Positions 1 through 10,444 are shown, counted from the stretch's first letter. The stretch: DNA of 64,000 nucleotides from an uncultured Bacteroides sp. (GCA_949289265.1 CASENE010000104.1:1-64000), one strand, 5' to 3'. Numbers and translations: made by a program. Notes: a model not told the origin generated them from the sequence alone.

Positions 1-10
1 ATTTTGCGAA

Positions 11-107
11 TATTGCATAAAGGTTGTGCATAGCTTGATTGTAAATTAATAGTTTGGCCACTTCTAATTTACTAATAATCAGCGATATGTACAACCTTTT
101 ATACATA
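11..107. repeat. 22-bp imperfect inverted repeat pair
   Basis: Two 22-bp segments at 11-32 and 86-107 are imperfect reverse complements; both contain AAAGGTTGT or its complement. They lie in an AT-rich stretch with no ORF. A minus-strand promoter-like motif at 170-177 points toward them, so they may form a hairpin in the leader of, or be a paired operator for, a gene beyond the left edge. I see no coding potential in 1-309. Confidence 0.5.
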
Positions 108-169
108 TTTATTTTATCAATTTAATTCCGCCAACGGGTATTATATAATAAGTAGGGGTGTCTGTGCCG

Positions 170-177
170 CAAAGTTA
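170..177 (-). promoter_or_regulatory. Bacteroidetes -7 promoter motif pointing left
   Basis: Read on the minus strand this is TAACTTTG, a match to the Bacteroidetes -7 consensus TAnnTTTG. It would drive a gene beyond the left edge of the window, divergent from aroK. A good -33 element was not found. Confidence 0.4.
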
Positions 178-253
178 ACGCATCGGGCGGAATATCCCAA
201 GGGACGGACAGAGAAAAATGCCGCGTTCGCTTTCGCATCTTCCTGAAAAGGCG

Positions 254-261
254 TACCTTTG
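254..261 (+). promoter_or_regulatory. -7 promoter element of aroK
   Basis: TACCTTTG matches TAnnTTTG and lies 48 bases before the aroK start codon, a normal leader length for this phylum. The -33 element is not clear. Confidence 0.55.
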
Positions 262-309
262 CGCTCGGACATATTTGCAGGACTGTATATATAGATTTAA
301 TATAAGGAT

Positions 310-837
310 ATGGTACGTATCTTCCTGACCGGCTACATGGGTGCCGGCAAGACTACTTTGGGCAAGGCCCTGGCCCGCGACCTGGGCGTGCAGTTCATCG
401 ACCTGGACTGGTATATCGAGGAGCGGCAGCACAAGACCATCCGCCAGCTCTTCGACGAACGGGGCGAGGAGTCCTTCCGGCGGACGGAACGCTGCATGCT
501 GCACGAGGCGGGCGAGTTTGAGGACGTGGTGATTGCCACCGGCGGCGGCACGCCCTGCTTCTTCGACAACATGGACTACATGAACCGCCAGGGGCTGACG
601 GTGTTTCTGGACGTGGACACGGACACGCTGTTCCGCCGGCTGCGCTCGGCCACCCGCACCAGGCCCATCCTGCAAGGCAAGTCGCCGGACGAGCTGCGCG
701 CCTTCATCGGCCAGGCGCTGGAGGCCCGGAAGCCGCATTACCTCGGGGCGCAACACCGCTTCGACGGCAGCCGCCTGGAGAACCGCGAGCAGATTGCCGA
801 CTCGGTGCGGCGGCTGCGCGAACAGCTGGGCATCTGA
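310..837 (+). CDS. aroK: Shikimate kinase
   Basis: This cytoplasmic enzyme phosphorylates shikimate to shikimate 3-phosphate with ATP, the fifth step of the chorismate (aromatic amino acid) pathway. The 175-residue protein has the Walker A loop GYMGAGKTT at residues 8-16, the shikimate-binding FIDLD segment at about 29-33, an FRRTE segment near 57, the GGGTP motif near 78-82 and the lid region RTRPIL near 116-121. Length and motif order are those of ordinary bacterial AroK. The ATG at 310 starts at the expected first strand and follows a promoter motif. It lies 54 bases before speA on the same strand, so the two could share a transcript. Confidence 0.95.
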   Translation: MVRIFLTGYMGAGKTTLGKALARDLGVQFIDLDWYIEERQHKTIRQLFDERGEESFRRTERCMLHEAGEFEDVVIATGGGTPCFFDNMDYMNRQGLTVFLDVDTDTLFRRLRSATRTRPILQGKSPDELRAFIGQALEARKPHYLGAQHRFDGSRLENREQIADSVRRLREQLGI

Positions 838-891
838 AGGAACTGAAAAACAACTAACGAAACTTATATAAACAAACTCACGCATTTAGAA

Positions 892-2784
<1,893 letters not shown>

Positions 2785-2802
2785 CAAGAGTAGTGATGAG
2801 CG

Positions 2803-2901
2803 GTTAGTGCTTAGTGAATAGTACATCTGTCGTTGTCTTTGCATTAAGCGCTAACCTTTCCCGTGCTAATCACTAAACACTAATCACTAATCATTAAACA
2901 C
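2803..2901. repeat. Inverted heptad (TTAGTGn / nCACTAA) array before argB
   Basis: Seven-base units related to GTTAGTG occur at 2803-2816, and units TAATCAC/TAAACAC are repeated five times at 2867-2901, ending one base before the argB ATG. The two halves are complementary, so the transcript could fold into a long hairpin next to the argB start. The same heptad design recurs upstream of mraY (63917-63991). Confidence 0.75.
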
Positions 2902-2902
2902 G

Positions 2903-3676
2903 ATGGAGAAACTGACAGTCATTAAAGTAGGCGGCAAGATTGTGGAAGAAGAAGCGTCGCTGCAACAGTTGCTGGACGACTTTGCCGCCATTCCGGGATA
3001 CAAGGTACTGGTGCATGGAGGCGGACGTTCGGCCACGAAGCTGGCTGCCCGCCTGGGCATCGAGAGCCGGATGGTGAACGGACGGCGCATCACGGATGCC
3101 GACACGCTGCAGGTGGTCACGATGGTCTACGGCGGACTGGTGAACAAGAACATCGTGGCGGGCCTGCAGGCACGGGGTGTGAACGCGCTGGGACTGACGG
3201 GAGCCGACATGGACGTCATCCGTTCGGCCAAACGCCCGGTGAAAGAGGGCATTGACTATGGCTTCGTGGGCGACGTGAAGCGGGTGGACGGCGGTCTGCT
3301 GGGCGACCTCATTGCCCGTGGCATCGTGCCCGTCATGGCTCCGCTGACGCACGACGGCGAGGGACACATCCTCAACACCAATGCCGACACCATTGCGGGC
3401 GAGACAGCCAAGGGACTGGCGGCGCGCTTCGACGTCACGCTGGTGTATTGCTTTGAGAAGAAAGGCGTGCTGCGCGACGAGAACGATGACGAGAGCGTCA
3501 TCCCCAGCCTGACGCCCGACGAGTTTCGCCGGTATGTGGCCGACGGCACCATCCAGGGCGGCATGATTCCCAAGCTGGAGAATGCTTTCGAGGCTTTGGA
3601 GGCTGGCGTCGGACAGGTGGTCATCACTTCGGCTGCGGCCATCGGCACCGGACAGGGCACCCGTATCTGCCTGTAA
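2903..3676 (+). CDS. argB: Acetylglutamate kinase
   Basis: Phosphorylates N-acetyl-L-glutamate with ATP, the second step of arginine biosynthesis in the cytoplasm. The 257-residue protein has the amino acid kinase fold: KVGGK at residues 8-12, the HGGG turn near 38-41 with downstream LGIESRMVNGRRITD substrate-binding segment, an NTNADTIAG nucleotide-site segment near 157-165, and GGMIPKLENA near 219-228. Length is normal for the family. The ATG follows the heptad array immediately, so repeat folding may affect its translation. It is followed by an ECF sigma gene after 92 bases. Confidence 0.95.
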   Translation: MEKLTVIKVGGKIVEEEASLQQLLDDFAAIPGYKVLVHGGGRSATKLAARLGIESRMVNGRRITDADTLQVVTMVYGGLVNKNIVAGLQARGVNALGLTGADMDVIRSAKRPVKEGIDYGFVGDVKRVDGGLLGDLIARGIVPVMAPLTHDGEGHILNTNADTIAGETAKGLAARFDVTLVYCFEKKGVLRDENDDESVIPSLTPDEFRRYVADGTIQGGMIPKLENAFEALEAGVGQVVITSAAAIGTGQGTRICL

Positions 3677-3768
3677 GCATGACAGGCAAGGCAGAGTCTA
3701 AATAAATGCAAAAAAGCAAATGAAGTCCGTAACTTTCCCTTTGTCCAACCGTCATTCTTAATAGAGAG

Positions 3769-4278
3769 ATGCAAGCACTCGATTTCCGTCGCGACATCCT
3801 TCCGCTGAAAGACAAACTCTTTCGGTTGGCCCTGCGGATTACTTCCGACCGGGCCGAGGCGGAGGACATCGTGCAGGAGACGATGATTCGGGTGTGGAGC
3901 AAGCGGGACGACTGGCCGTCGTTCTCTTCCGTCGAGGCCTATTGCCTGACGGTGGCGCGCAACCTGGCCATTGACCGCAGCGAGCGGATGGACGCCCGCA
4001 CGGTGGAACTGACCGCCGAGGCCGAACAGACGCCCGACATCTCCGGCCCCCACGAGCAGCTGGTGAGCAAGGAGCGGATGCAGTTGTTGCACCGCCTGAT
4101 AGCCGGCCTTCCCGAGAAGCAGCGCACGGTGTTGCAGTTGCGGGACGTGGAGGGAAAGAGTTATAAAGAAATAGCCGAGGTCATGAGCGTCACCGAAGAG
4201 CAAGTAAAGGTGACGTTGTTCAGGGCCAGGCAGAAAGTGAAACAACAGTTTATTGACGTGGAGAACTATGGACTCTGA
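3769..4278 (+). CDS. ECF-type RNA polymerase sigma factor
   Basis: A 169-residue sigma-70 family factor of the extracytoplasmic-function type. Region 2 is seen at about residues 16-75 (RAEAEDIVQETMIRVW, then a region rich in basic residues), and region 4 at about 115-165 with the helix-turn-helix EGKSYKEIAEVMSVTEEQVK. It redirects core RNA polymerase to a small regulon; the target is not visible here. Its last 11 bases overlap the next gene, which encodes a membrane protein that may be its partner or anti-sigma factor. This housekeeping-type ECF differs from the FecI-like one at 13872-14471. Confidence 0.9.
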   Translation: MQALDFRRDILPLKDKLFRLALRITSDRAEAEDIVQETMIRVWSKRDDWPSFSSVEAYCLTVARNLAIDRSERMDARTVELTAEAEQTPDISGPHEQLVSKERMQLLHRLIAGLPEKQRTVLQLRDVEGKSYKEIAEVMSVTEEQVKVTLFRARQKVKQQFIDVENYGL

Positions 4279-4774
4279 CAAGCAGATAGAAGAACTTTTG
4301 CAGCGTTACTGGCGGTGCCAGACCTCGGCGGACGAAGATGCGCGGTTGCGTGCCTTCTTTGCCGGCGGCGATGTGCCCGCGCACCTGTGCCGCTGCAAGG
4401 AGTGGTTCGACTATGCCGACCGTCAACGCCGGGAAGGGCTGGGAGCCGACTTCGACGCCCGGATACTGGCGCTGGTGGGCGAAGAGGCACCGGTGGTGAA
4501 GGCCCGGCGCATCACGCTGGCCGCCCGTTTTGCCCCGTTGCTGAAGGCGGTGGCCGTAGTGGCCGTGGTGGTCGGACTGGGAGGCGTGGTGCAGCGGTCG
4601 TTTTTCGGCGGAGTGCCGGAGGTGGCTGCCACGGACACCATCGGAAGGCAGATCTCGGCGCCGTCCGTAGCCTTGTCGGGCACCTCGCCCGACGGGACGG
4701 TAGAGAAGGAGAAGCAGAAGCTGGACAGCCTGAAGGGGATGGGAAAGCCTGTGGAACCGTTCATCCAACATTGA
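4268..4774 (+). CDS. Small single-pass membrane protein, possible anti-sigma factor
   Basis: A 168-residue protein of unknown function whose ATG at 4268 lies inside the end of the upstream sigma gene (11-base overlap), indicating translational coupling. A TTG 15 bases upstream is a weaker start. The soluble N-terminal part (about 1-85) is rich in acidic residues and has a Cys-containing HLCRCKEWFDY segment; a hydrophobic helix (LLKAVAVVAVVVGLGGVV) follows near residues 90-107; the C-terminal third is probably extracytoplasmic. The arrangement cytoplasmic domain, one TM, periplasmic tail next to a sigma gene is that of anti-sigma factors, but no zinc HxxxCxxC motif is seen, so the role is an inference. 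Confidence 0.7.
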   Translation: MDSDKQIEELLQRYWRCQTSADEDARLRAFFAGGDVPAHLCRCKEWFDYADRQRREGLGADFDARILALVGEEAPVVKARRITLAARFAPLLKAVAVVAVVVGLGGVVQRSFFGGVPEVAATDTIGRQISAPSVALSGTSPDGTVEKEKQKLDSLKGMGKPVEPFIQH

Positions 4775-4895
4775 CTCTTTTTCATTTGCGTTTCATATAA
4801 CATTTTCATTTGCTTTAATATAGTTAGTGTGCTTTATTAGACAGTTGAGGCTGTGAAGTTTCAATTCTCTCAAAATCTTATGAAAAAACTAACAT

Positions 4896-4931
4896 AAAAA
4901 AGGGATGCCGCGTGAGCAGCGTCCCTTTTTT
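4896..4931 (+). terminator. Rho-independent terminator, usable on both strands
   Basis: A stem AAAAAGGGATGC / GCGTCCCTTTTT with a loop of about nine bases is followed by a T tract. It is placed between the end of the sigma operon (+) and the end of the DUF2807 gene (-), so it can terminate both. Confidence 0.8.
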
Positions 4932-5025
4932 GATAGAATTTTGCCCCCGCCGTTTCCATCGCCGGAAATGCGGGGGCCAGCTTATGTTAAGAGAGAATGA
5001 TTGCCGTGGTCGGCGTGTTTGTCTG

Positions 5026-5868
5026 TTAGAGTTCGTAGATGTTCTTGCGGGGTATGTCCACCTCCTTGGGGTGACCCTTGTAGCCGATTTCGCCACTGCC
5101 TGCGGTGCGTGCCTTCAGATAGTCAGTGGCGTGGCAGCGGATGTCGCCCGAGCCGGATACGGAGGCTTCCACCCGTTTGGCCACCAGGTCGCTGGCGTGC
5201 ATGTCGCCCGAGCCTGCCACGGAGTACGAGGCCTCGCTGCTCTGTCCTTTCACGGTCAGGTCGCCCGAGCCTGCCACCGAAGCCTTCAGCTGGACGGTCT
5301 TCAGCTCTCTGAGCGTCATGTCGCCCGAGCCTGCCACCGTAGCCGAGACGTCGGTGCACTGGATGTCGGTCAGCGTCAGGTCGCCCGAACCGGCGATTTG
5401 GGTTTCCAGCTCCTCGCAGCGGATGTGGTCTCCGGCGATGTCGCCCGAGCCTGCGATGCTGGCCCTGAAGCGGTCGGTCTTCAGTCCGTTTTTCAGGTAG
5501 ATTTCGCCCGAACCGGCTATGGAGATGCTGTTAAGCGTCTCGGCGGAAACGTTGATGTCCAGCTTGGTGTAGTTCACGCTATAGCCTTTCTTGAAGCCGA
5601 TGTGCAGCGTGCCGTCTTTCTCGTAGATGTCCAGCACCTCGGCGATGTTGTCCGAGGTATATACCTTCACTTCCGGCTTGCCGCTTTTCTGTGTGAAGTA
5701 GACGGTGGGGCTGCCGGCCAGGGCGATTTGGGTAAAGTTGTCCACCTTGATTTCCTTGGTCACGTAGTTCTTGCTTTCCTTGATGCGTTTGGTGTCCCAC
5801 GCCTGGGCGACGCTGGCGCTGCCCAGCAGGAGGGCGGTAAGCGCCATGCAGAGAGTCTTGGTTTTCAT
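5026..5868 (-). CDS. Secreted DUF2807 (head-GIN) beta-helix protein
   Basis: A 280-residue exported protein of the putative auto-transporter adhesin head GIN family; molecular function is unknown. The ATG at 5868 gives a clean signal peptide (MKTKTLCMALTALLLGSASVAQA) and is preceded by AAAGAAAG. The mature part contains at least seven repeats of about 20-21 residues, each carrying AGSGD or AGSGE, visible in the DNA as recurring TCGCCCGAGCC near 5146-5510. This glycine-serine-glycine turn repeat builds a right-handed beta-helix in the family. It is a single gene convergent with the sigma operon and shares its terminator. The repeat section is prone to copy-number variation by slippage. Confidence 0.85.
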   Translation of the reverse strand: MKTKTLCMALTALLLGSASVAQAWDTKRIKESKNYVTKEIKVDNFTQIALAGSPTVYFTQKSGKPEVKVYTSDNIAEVLDIYEKDGTLHIGFKKGYSVNYTKLDINVSAETLNSISIAGSGEIYLKNGLKTDRFRASIAGSGDIAGDHIRCEELETQIAGSGDLTLTDIQCTDVSATVAGSGDMTLRELKTVQLKASVAGSGDLTVKGQSSEASYSVAGSGDMHASDLVAKRVEASVSGSGDIRCHATDYLKARTAGSGEIGYKGHPKEVDIPRKNIYEL

Positions 5869-6168
5869 ATGTCTTTCTTTGTTATGGTTGGTTCCTTTTC
5901 TATTTATTAGACGGCATGCGGCTCTGAAAAGTTGCACGCCGGGAGTTTATTTTTTCCGTTTTCTTTCGCTTTCTCCCGTTCAATATCCGTGCCAAAAAGG
6001 CAAGCGATTGATAGTGAGCGTGGAAGGTGGGAATGGCATTGTCCGTTATCGGACACCCTGTCCGCTTTTGGGGGCGGCAAATGTCCGTGTCCGTTTGGCC
6101 GTGTCGCGCATTCTTTGTTCTTTTGCCGGACGTAACCGCGCCTTGGCGCCCGTAGGAGGAACTGCTTT

Positions 6169-6882
6169 ATGAACGATGAACTGTATGTCTACGACGACCC
6201 CGAGCTGGGCCGTTTCCATATCCGCGTCAGCGCGCGCGCCCGCCGCCTGACCTTCCGCGCCCGCCGCCGCGAGCTGTGGGTCACCATCCCTGTGGGGGCC
6301 TCCCTGTCCGAGGTGAAGCGGGCCGTCGACAGCCTGCGTCCCCGCCTGCGCGCGATGCTGTCCAAAGCCGTGTCGCCCCCGCCCATTTCCACCGGCTACC
6401 GGATAGACGCGCCCTGCTTCCACCTGCTGGTGGCCGAAGGCACGGAGCCGCGCTTTCTCCTGCAGCGGCGGGGCGACGAGGTGCGGATGCTTTGTCCCCC
6501 CGGCACGGACTGGGGCGACGCGCGGCGGCAGGATTGGGCGCGGAGGGCCATTGTCGAGCTGATGCGCCGGCGGGCCAAGGAGGTGCTGCCCCTGCGGCTG
6601 GAGATGCTGGCACGGACGCATGGGCTGACGTATGCCTCTGCCAAGGTAAACAGCAGCGCGGGCCGCTGGGGCAGTTGTTCGGGCAGGGGCAGCATCAACC
6701 TGTCGCTTTATCTCCTGCTGCTGCCGCTGCATCTCATCGACTACGTGCTGCTGCACGAGCTGGCCCACACGCGGGAGATGAACCACGGGCCCCGCTTCTG
6801 GGCCTTGCTGGACCGGCTGACGGACGGGCGGGCCAAGGCGTTGCGCGACGAGCTGAAAGCCTATCGCTGCGACCTGCCCTGA
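6169..6882 (+). CDS. YgjP-type M48 metallopeptidase domain protein
   Basis: A 237-residue protein of the YgjP/DUF45 family, predicted zinc metallopeptidase of unknown substrate. The zinc motif HELAHT lies at residues 196-201, followed by a third ligand region MNHGPRFW, and the family's conserved SSAGRWGSCSGRGSINLSLYLLLLP block precedes it. There is no signal peptide, so it acts in the cytoplasm. In several bacteria the family sits near type I restriction genes, but none is seen here. A 22-bp-period array begins just after the stop codon. Confidence 0.85.
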   Translation: MNDELYVYDDPELGRFHIRVSARARRLTFRARRRELWVTIPVGASLSEVKRAVDSLRPRLRAMLSKAVSPPPISTGYRIDAPCFHLLVAEGTEPRFLLQRRGDEVRMLCPPGTDWGDARRQDWARRAIVELMRRRAKEVLPLRLEMLARTHGLTYASAKVNSSAGRWGSCSGRGSINLSLYLLLLPLHLIDYVLLHELAHTREMNHGPRFWALLDRLTDGRAKALRDELKAYRCDLP

Positions 6883-6900
6883 GGGCGGGGTGAAGAGGGT

Positions 6901-7032
6901 GATTAAGGCGGACGAAGCGGGGACTTAAGTGCTGCCGACCGGGGATTAGTACGCCAGCGACCGGGGACTTAAGTCCCACCGACCTGGCATTGGTACGCCA
7001 CTGTCCGCTCATTACCAGCCGCTTGCATTCTT
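6901..7032. repeat. 22-bp-period intergenic array (6 units)
   Basis: Six consecutive 22-base units (6901-6922, 6923-6944, 6945-6966, 6967-6988, 6989-7010, 7011-7032). Units 2 and 4 start ACTTAAGT, units 3 and 5 start ATTAGTACGCC/ATTGGTACGCC, and units end in GACCGGGG or a variant. The last unit runs over the end of the lysO-like gene. The array fills the gap between two convergent genes. Confidence 0.8.
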
Positions 7033-7633
7033 ACAACCGGCAACAGAGGGTGACGAGGAAAGGCACGCTGAAGTCCATCAGGAAGCCGTGGTAGATGGAG
7101 ATGAGGACGAAGCGCCGGCCCGAGGCTTGCGTGATGACGGGCAAGGTGGTGTCCATCGTCGTGGCGCCTCCGGCGGCAATGGGCGCCAAAGGCCCGAACC
7201 ACCGCGCCAGCACGGGAGCCAGCAGCAGCGTAAGGATTTCGCGGAAGATGTTGGCCAGCAGGGCCACCGTGCCCAGTTCTGCCCCCTTGCATTCCGTGAT
7301 GAAGATGCTGGACAGCGAATAATAGCCGAAGCCCGCGCCCACCGCCAGGCAGTCGCCCGTGGTGCGGTGCGCCAGCAGCAGGCTGGCCGCCGCCGCCCCG
7401 GCCAGCGTGCCCGCCATGGTGCCGAGGGGCAGCAGCATCAGGCGGGGCGAAAGTTGGCGGAAGTTGCGCAGCGTCTGCGGGTCGCTGCCGATGCCCACGC
7501 CCACGCAGAACATCAGGGCGCAGAGCGTGTAGAAACTGATGTCCGTCCGGGCCGGGTCGAAAGGAAAGACCTGCGCCAGTCCGCACGCCACGCCCAGCGC
7601 GAAGAATGCCACGATGACCAGGCTGCCCTTCAT
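7031..7633 (-). CDS. LysO-like lysine exporter, C-terminal part
   Basis: A 200-residue hydrophobic protein matching the C-terminal domain of LysO (YbjE, DUF340), which exports L-lysine in E. coli. It shows about six membrane helices, with conserved-looking segments DISFYTLCALMFCVGVGIGSD and GFGYYSLSSIFITE and GGATTMDTTLPVI. The ATG at 7633 overlaps the stop of the upstream small gene by ATGA, so both halves are translated together. Split LysO in two genes is common in Bacteroidetes. Substrate is inferred from the family only. Confidence 0.8.
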   Translation of the reverse strand: MKGSLVIVAFFALGVACGLAQVFPFDPARTDISFYTLCALMFCVGVGIGSDPQTLRNFRQLSPRLMLLPLGTMAGTLAGAAAASLLLAHRTTGDCLAVGAGFGYYSLSSIFITECKGAELGTVALLANIFREILTLLLAPVLARWFGPLAPIAAGGATTMDTTLPVITQASGRRFVLISIYHGFLMDFSVPFLVTLCCRL

Positions 7634-7914
7634 GCCTCCCCCTCCTCCTTCCGGCCGCGCGCCGCCGTCCGCCACAAGCCCCAGGCGGCCAGCACGCTGC
7701 CCAGCGTGCCTGCCACGGCAATGGCCAGCGCCTCCAGCCCCAGCGTGTGCAGGCTGCGGATGAGACGCTCGTTGCCGCCCACCTCCACGCCCAGCAGGAA
7801 GAGCAGCGCCCAGATGAGCACGGTGACCAGGCGGCGCACGCCTCCCGGCCCGCGGCGGCGCCGCAGGTATCCGGCCACGATGCCGGCCAACAGGAGCAGG
7901 ATGACGGTGAACAT
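7630..7914 (-). CDS. LysO-like lysine exporter, N-terminal part
   Basis: A 94-residue protein with three hydrophobic helices (starting MFTVILLLLAGIVAGYL) corresponding to the N-terminal DUF340 segment of LysO. An earlier in-frame Met at 7953 would add a non-hydrophobic tail without family support, so 7914 is chosen. It overlaps the next gene by four bases (ATGA), and the two products presumably assemble into one transporter in the inner membrane. Confidence 0.75.
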   Translation of the reverse strand: MFTVILLLLAGIVAGYLRRRRGPGGVRRLVTVLIWALLFLLGVEVGGNERLIRSLHTLGLEALAIAVAGTLGSVLAAWGLWRTAARGRKEEGEA

Positions 7915-8199
7915 ATTCCTTCGGCAGAACCCATTAAGCGTAAGCGGCTGCAAAAATACGCATAGTGTCCCGATTTTTTTTCATTCGCTTAGTCCTTTTT
8001 TTCGCGCGCTTGGCGCGTTGTCCGCCTGTTTGGTGCAGAACCTTCCGAAACTCTTTTTGCGTTTCTTTTCGCTTTTTTCTAACTTCGTCTCTCGTAATAA
8101 GGGATTTGCAGCAAGGCAGGAAGGCCTTGCAGGCTCCGGCATCCGCCCCTGTGTTATGAACCGCCCGCAGGAGCCTCGGGCATAAAAAGACAATGAGAA

Positions 8200-8607
8200 A
8201 TGAAGACATGGAAAATTTGGTCGATGCTGTTGTGCCTGATGGCCTTTAGCGCAGGACTGGTGTCGTGCAGCGACGACGAGGGAGACTTTGATTCCAACTT
8301 GCTGATTGGCCGTTGGGAACTGGTGAGTTACGAAGGGTACTATTATCTGCCCGGAGGAGAGCGCTTTGACTACGACGAACCCGTCTCCGGCGAATACGCC
8401 GAGTTCTACGAAGACGGCACCGTTTACTTCGACGGTGACACCGGCAACTGGAGCCAGTCGGGCAACAAGCTGGTCATCACCGTCTATGGCGATAGCGAAG
8501 CGTTCACCGTAGCCTCCTTGACCGGCTCTGAACTGGTGCTCGAGGTCTCCGGCCGCGACGAAGACGGCGAATACTTCGACCGTACCACTTTCCGCCGCGT
8601 GGACTAA
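8200..8607 (+). CDS. Lipocalin-like lipoprotein
   Basis: A 135-residue predicted lipoprotein. The signal peptide ends in the lipobox-like LVSC at residues 20-23, followed by SDDEGD, an acidic stretch that in Bacteroides often favours surface export. The mature part begins LIGRWELVSYEG, typical of the small lipocalin-like/DUF5004-type beta-barrel domains that are abundant in this group, and contains alternating strands with YEDGTVYFDGDTGNWSQSGN. Ligand unknown. It is monocistronic, in the gap between the LysO pair and rnhB. Confidence 0.75.
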   Translation: MKTWKIWSMLLCLMAFSAGLVSCSDDEGDFDSNLLIGRWELVSYEGYYYLPGGERFDYDEPVSGEYAEFYEDGTVYFDGDTGNWSQSGNKLVITVYGDSEAFTVASLTGSELVLEVSGRDEDGEYFDRTTFRRVD

Positions 8608-8691
8608 GAGGCCCCTTCCGGCAGAAGTTTTTCAGCGGATTTTTCGGACAAGATGAAAGATATGTCCGGGAAATCCGCTTACTTTGTCCGC

Positions 8692-9300
8692 ATGTTATTA
8701 CCTTATTTACACAGAGAACTGGTGGAAGCCGGGTGCGACGAGGCGGGCCGCGGCTGCCTGGCGGGGGCGGTCTATGCCGCTGCCGTCGTCCTCCCGCCCG
8801 GGTTCCGCAACGAGCAGCTCAACGACTCCAAGCAGCTGACCGAACGGCAACGCTATGCCCTGCGTGAAGTCATCGAGCGCGAGGCCCTGACATGGGCCGT
8901 GGGGGTGGTCACGCCGCAGGAGATAGACGAGGTGAATATCCTCAACGCTTCATTCCTGGCCATGCACCGCGCCGTCGACGCGCTGCAAGTCCGGCCGCAA
9001 CATCTCCTCATCGACGGCAACCGCTTCCGCCCCTATCCCGGCATTCCGCACACCACGGTGGTGAAGGGCGACGGCAAGTATCTCTCCATCGCCGCCGCTT
9101 CCATCCTGGCCAAGACCTACCGCGACGACTACATGCTGCGCCTCCATGCCGAATATCCCGCCTATGGGTGGGACCGCAACAAAGGCTATCCCACCGCGGC
9201 CCACCGCGCCGCCATCGCCGCCCACGGCATCACGCCCTATCACCGCCGCTCGTTCCACCTCCTTGGCGGAGACGGGCAGCTGGAACTGGAGTTCGGGTGA
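8692..9300 (+). CDS. rnhB: Ribonuclease HII
   Basis: Endonuclease that cuts RNA in RNA-DNA hybrids and single ribonucleotides embedded in DNA. The chosen start gives 202 residues beginning [21 protein letters not shown], as in other Bacteroides RnhB; an ATG at 8653 would add 13 residues not expected in the family. Catalytic carboxylates are seen in the DEAGRG motif (Asp and Glu at about 16-17), in LLIDG near 104-108, and in the segment [13 protein letters not shown] near 131-143. The C-terminal [12 protein letters not shown] segment is present. Normal length. Confidence 0.93.
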   Translation: MLLPYLHRELVEAGCDEAGRGCLAGAVYAAAVVLPPGFRNEQLNDSKQLTERQRYALREVIEREALTWAVGVVTPQEIDEVNILNASFLAMHRAVDALQVRPQHLLIDGNRFRPYPGIPHTTVVKGDGKYLSIAAASILAKTYRDDYMLRLHAEYPAYGWDRNKGYPTAAHRAAIAAHGITPYHRRSFHLLGGDGQLELEFG

Positions 9301-9310
9301 GCAGGAAGGG

Positions 9311-10444
9311 TTATTTCCGGTAGATGTATTTCAGCCAGTACTCGAACAGAGGGTCTTGCAGGGTCACCTGGTTGCCGGGCAGCAAGTCAATCAGGTCTTT
9401 CTCCAGCGTGGCCTTGCGCAGGTTCTTGATGTTGGCCGAGGTGCCCAGCCTGTACTTCTCCAGCGTGTCTTTGGCGGAAAAGTTGCAGACTCCTTCGGCC
9501 ACGGCCAGCAGAAAATTGATTTGCCGGGCCGTCAGGGTGTCAATCAGGTTGGCAAACAACAGGCTCAGTTGTCCGACGATGTCCTCGAAAGCATGCCGCA
9601 CCGTGTCGGTCGTGGCCAACTTCTCTGTCCGCAGCCAGGTTTGCTGGCTCAGCTGTTGCACGTAATAAGGATGGTTCTGGGTCAAATCGGCTATCATGCC
9701 GCAGGCATTGGGTTCGATGTCCTTCCCGGTAGCGGCAAACCGCTCGGCAATAAAGTGGCTCCATTCTTCGCGTGCTATCTTGGACAAGAACAGTATGTCG
9801 CCGAATTTATAGAAAGGCATGCTGTAGTTGTTGAATATGTCCAGCAGCATGTGCCGTTTACTGCCGTACAAACAATAGCAGACGTCGCTGTGCCGCTGCC
9901 AGTGGGCTCTCAGCTTGCGCTGGAAGGCCATCGGGTCTTCATAGTCATTGATGTTCTGAAACTCGTCTATGCAGACAATCATCTTCTTGCCCGTTTCCTG
10001 GCAGAGGGCGTGGGGCAGCTCCAGTATTTCGTCATACGTCATCCGGTTTTCCCTGAAGGACAGGCCGAAAGACAACTCTACAGTTTGGCCTACGTCGCTC
10101 AGCGTGACGGTGGGCAGCAAACGGCCCAGGTATTTCCGGGCATTGCTCACGAAGTTGTCCAGCGCCGAACTGTGGGAACGCAACACGGCATTGGCATACG
10201 TATGGTAGAACTGTTCTTCGGTGCGGCAGTTGAAGATGTCCATCTGGCAGACCAGCACGGACGTGTCTCCTTTGAAGCGCCGCAGCACTTGGTTGACCAA
10301 CGACGTCTTGCCCCATCGGCGTGGGGAAATGATGACCGTATTGATAAGCCCGGACAAGTTGCGATACAGGGTTTCCTGCTCTTCTTTCCGGTCGGTGAAG
10401 TTCTCGTTTTCGGCAATCCTGCCATATACAAAAGGTATCTGCAT
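9311..10444 (-). CDS. AAA family ATPase (archaeal ATPase_2 type)
   Basis: A 377-residue P-loop ATPase of the type annotated ATPase_2/DUF234-like, common but poorly understood in Bacteroidetes. Near the N terminus is the DRKEE box, then a Walker A variant SPRRWGKTSLV at about residues 42-52 and Walker B with MIVCIDEFQNI near 129-139. The C-terminal third looks like a winged helix (AEGVCNFSAKDTLEKYRLGTSANIKNLRKATLEKDLI) that may bind DNA. The start at 10444 (MQIPFVYGRI) is where family similarity should begin; an upstream Met at 10552 adds unrelated residues. It is convergent with rnhB with only 10 bases between them. Confidence 0.8.
   Translation of the reverse strand: MQIPFVYGRIAENENFTDRKEEQETLYRNLSGLINTVIISPRRWGKTSLVNQVLRRFKGDTSVLVCQMDIFNCRTEEQFYHTYANAVLRSHSSALDNFVSNARKYLGRLLPTVTLSDVGQTVELSFGLSFRENRMTYDEILELPHALCQETGKKMIVCIDEFQNINDYEDPMAFQRKLRAHWQRHSDVCYCLYGSKRHMLLDIFNNYSMPFYKFGDILFLSKIAREEWSHFIAERFAATGKDIEPNACGMIADLTQNHPYYVQQLSQQTWLRTEKLATTDTVRHAFEDIVGQLSLLFANLIDTLTARQINFLLAVAEGVCNFSAKDTLEKYRLGTSANIKNLRKATLEKDLIDLLPGNQVTLQDPLFEYWLKYIYRK

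Noticed and set aside
8653..8691. Extended N terminus of RnhB from ATG 8653
   Set aside because: Bacteroides RnhB proteins begin at the MLLPYL segment; the added 13 residues have no counterpart known to me.
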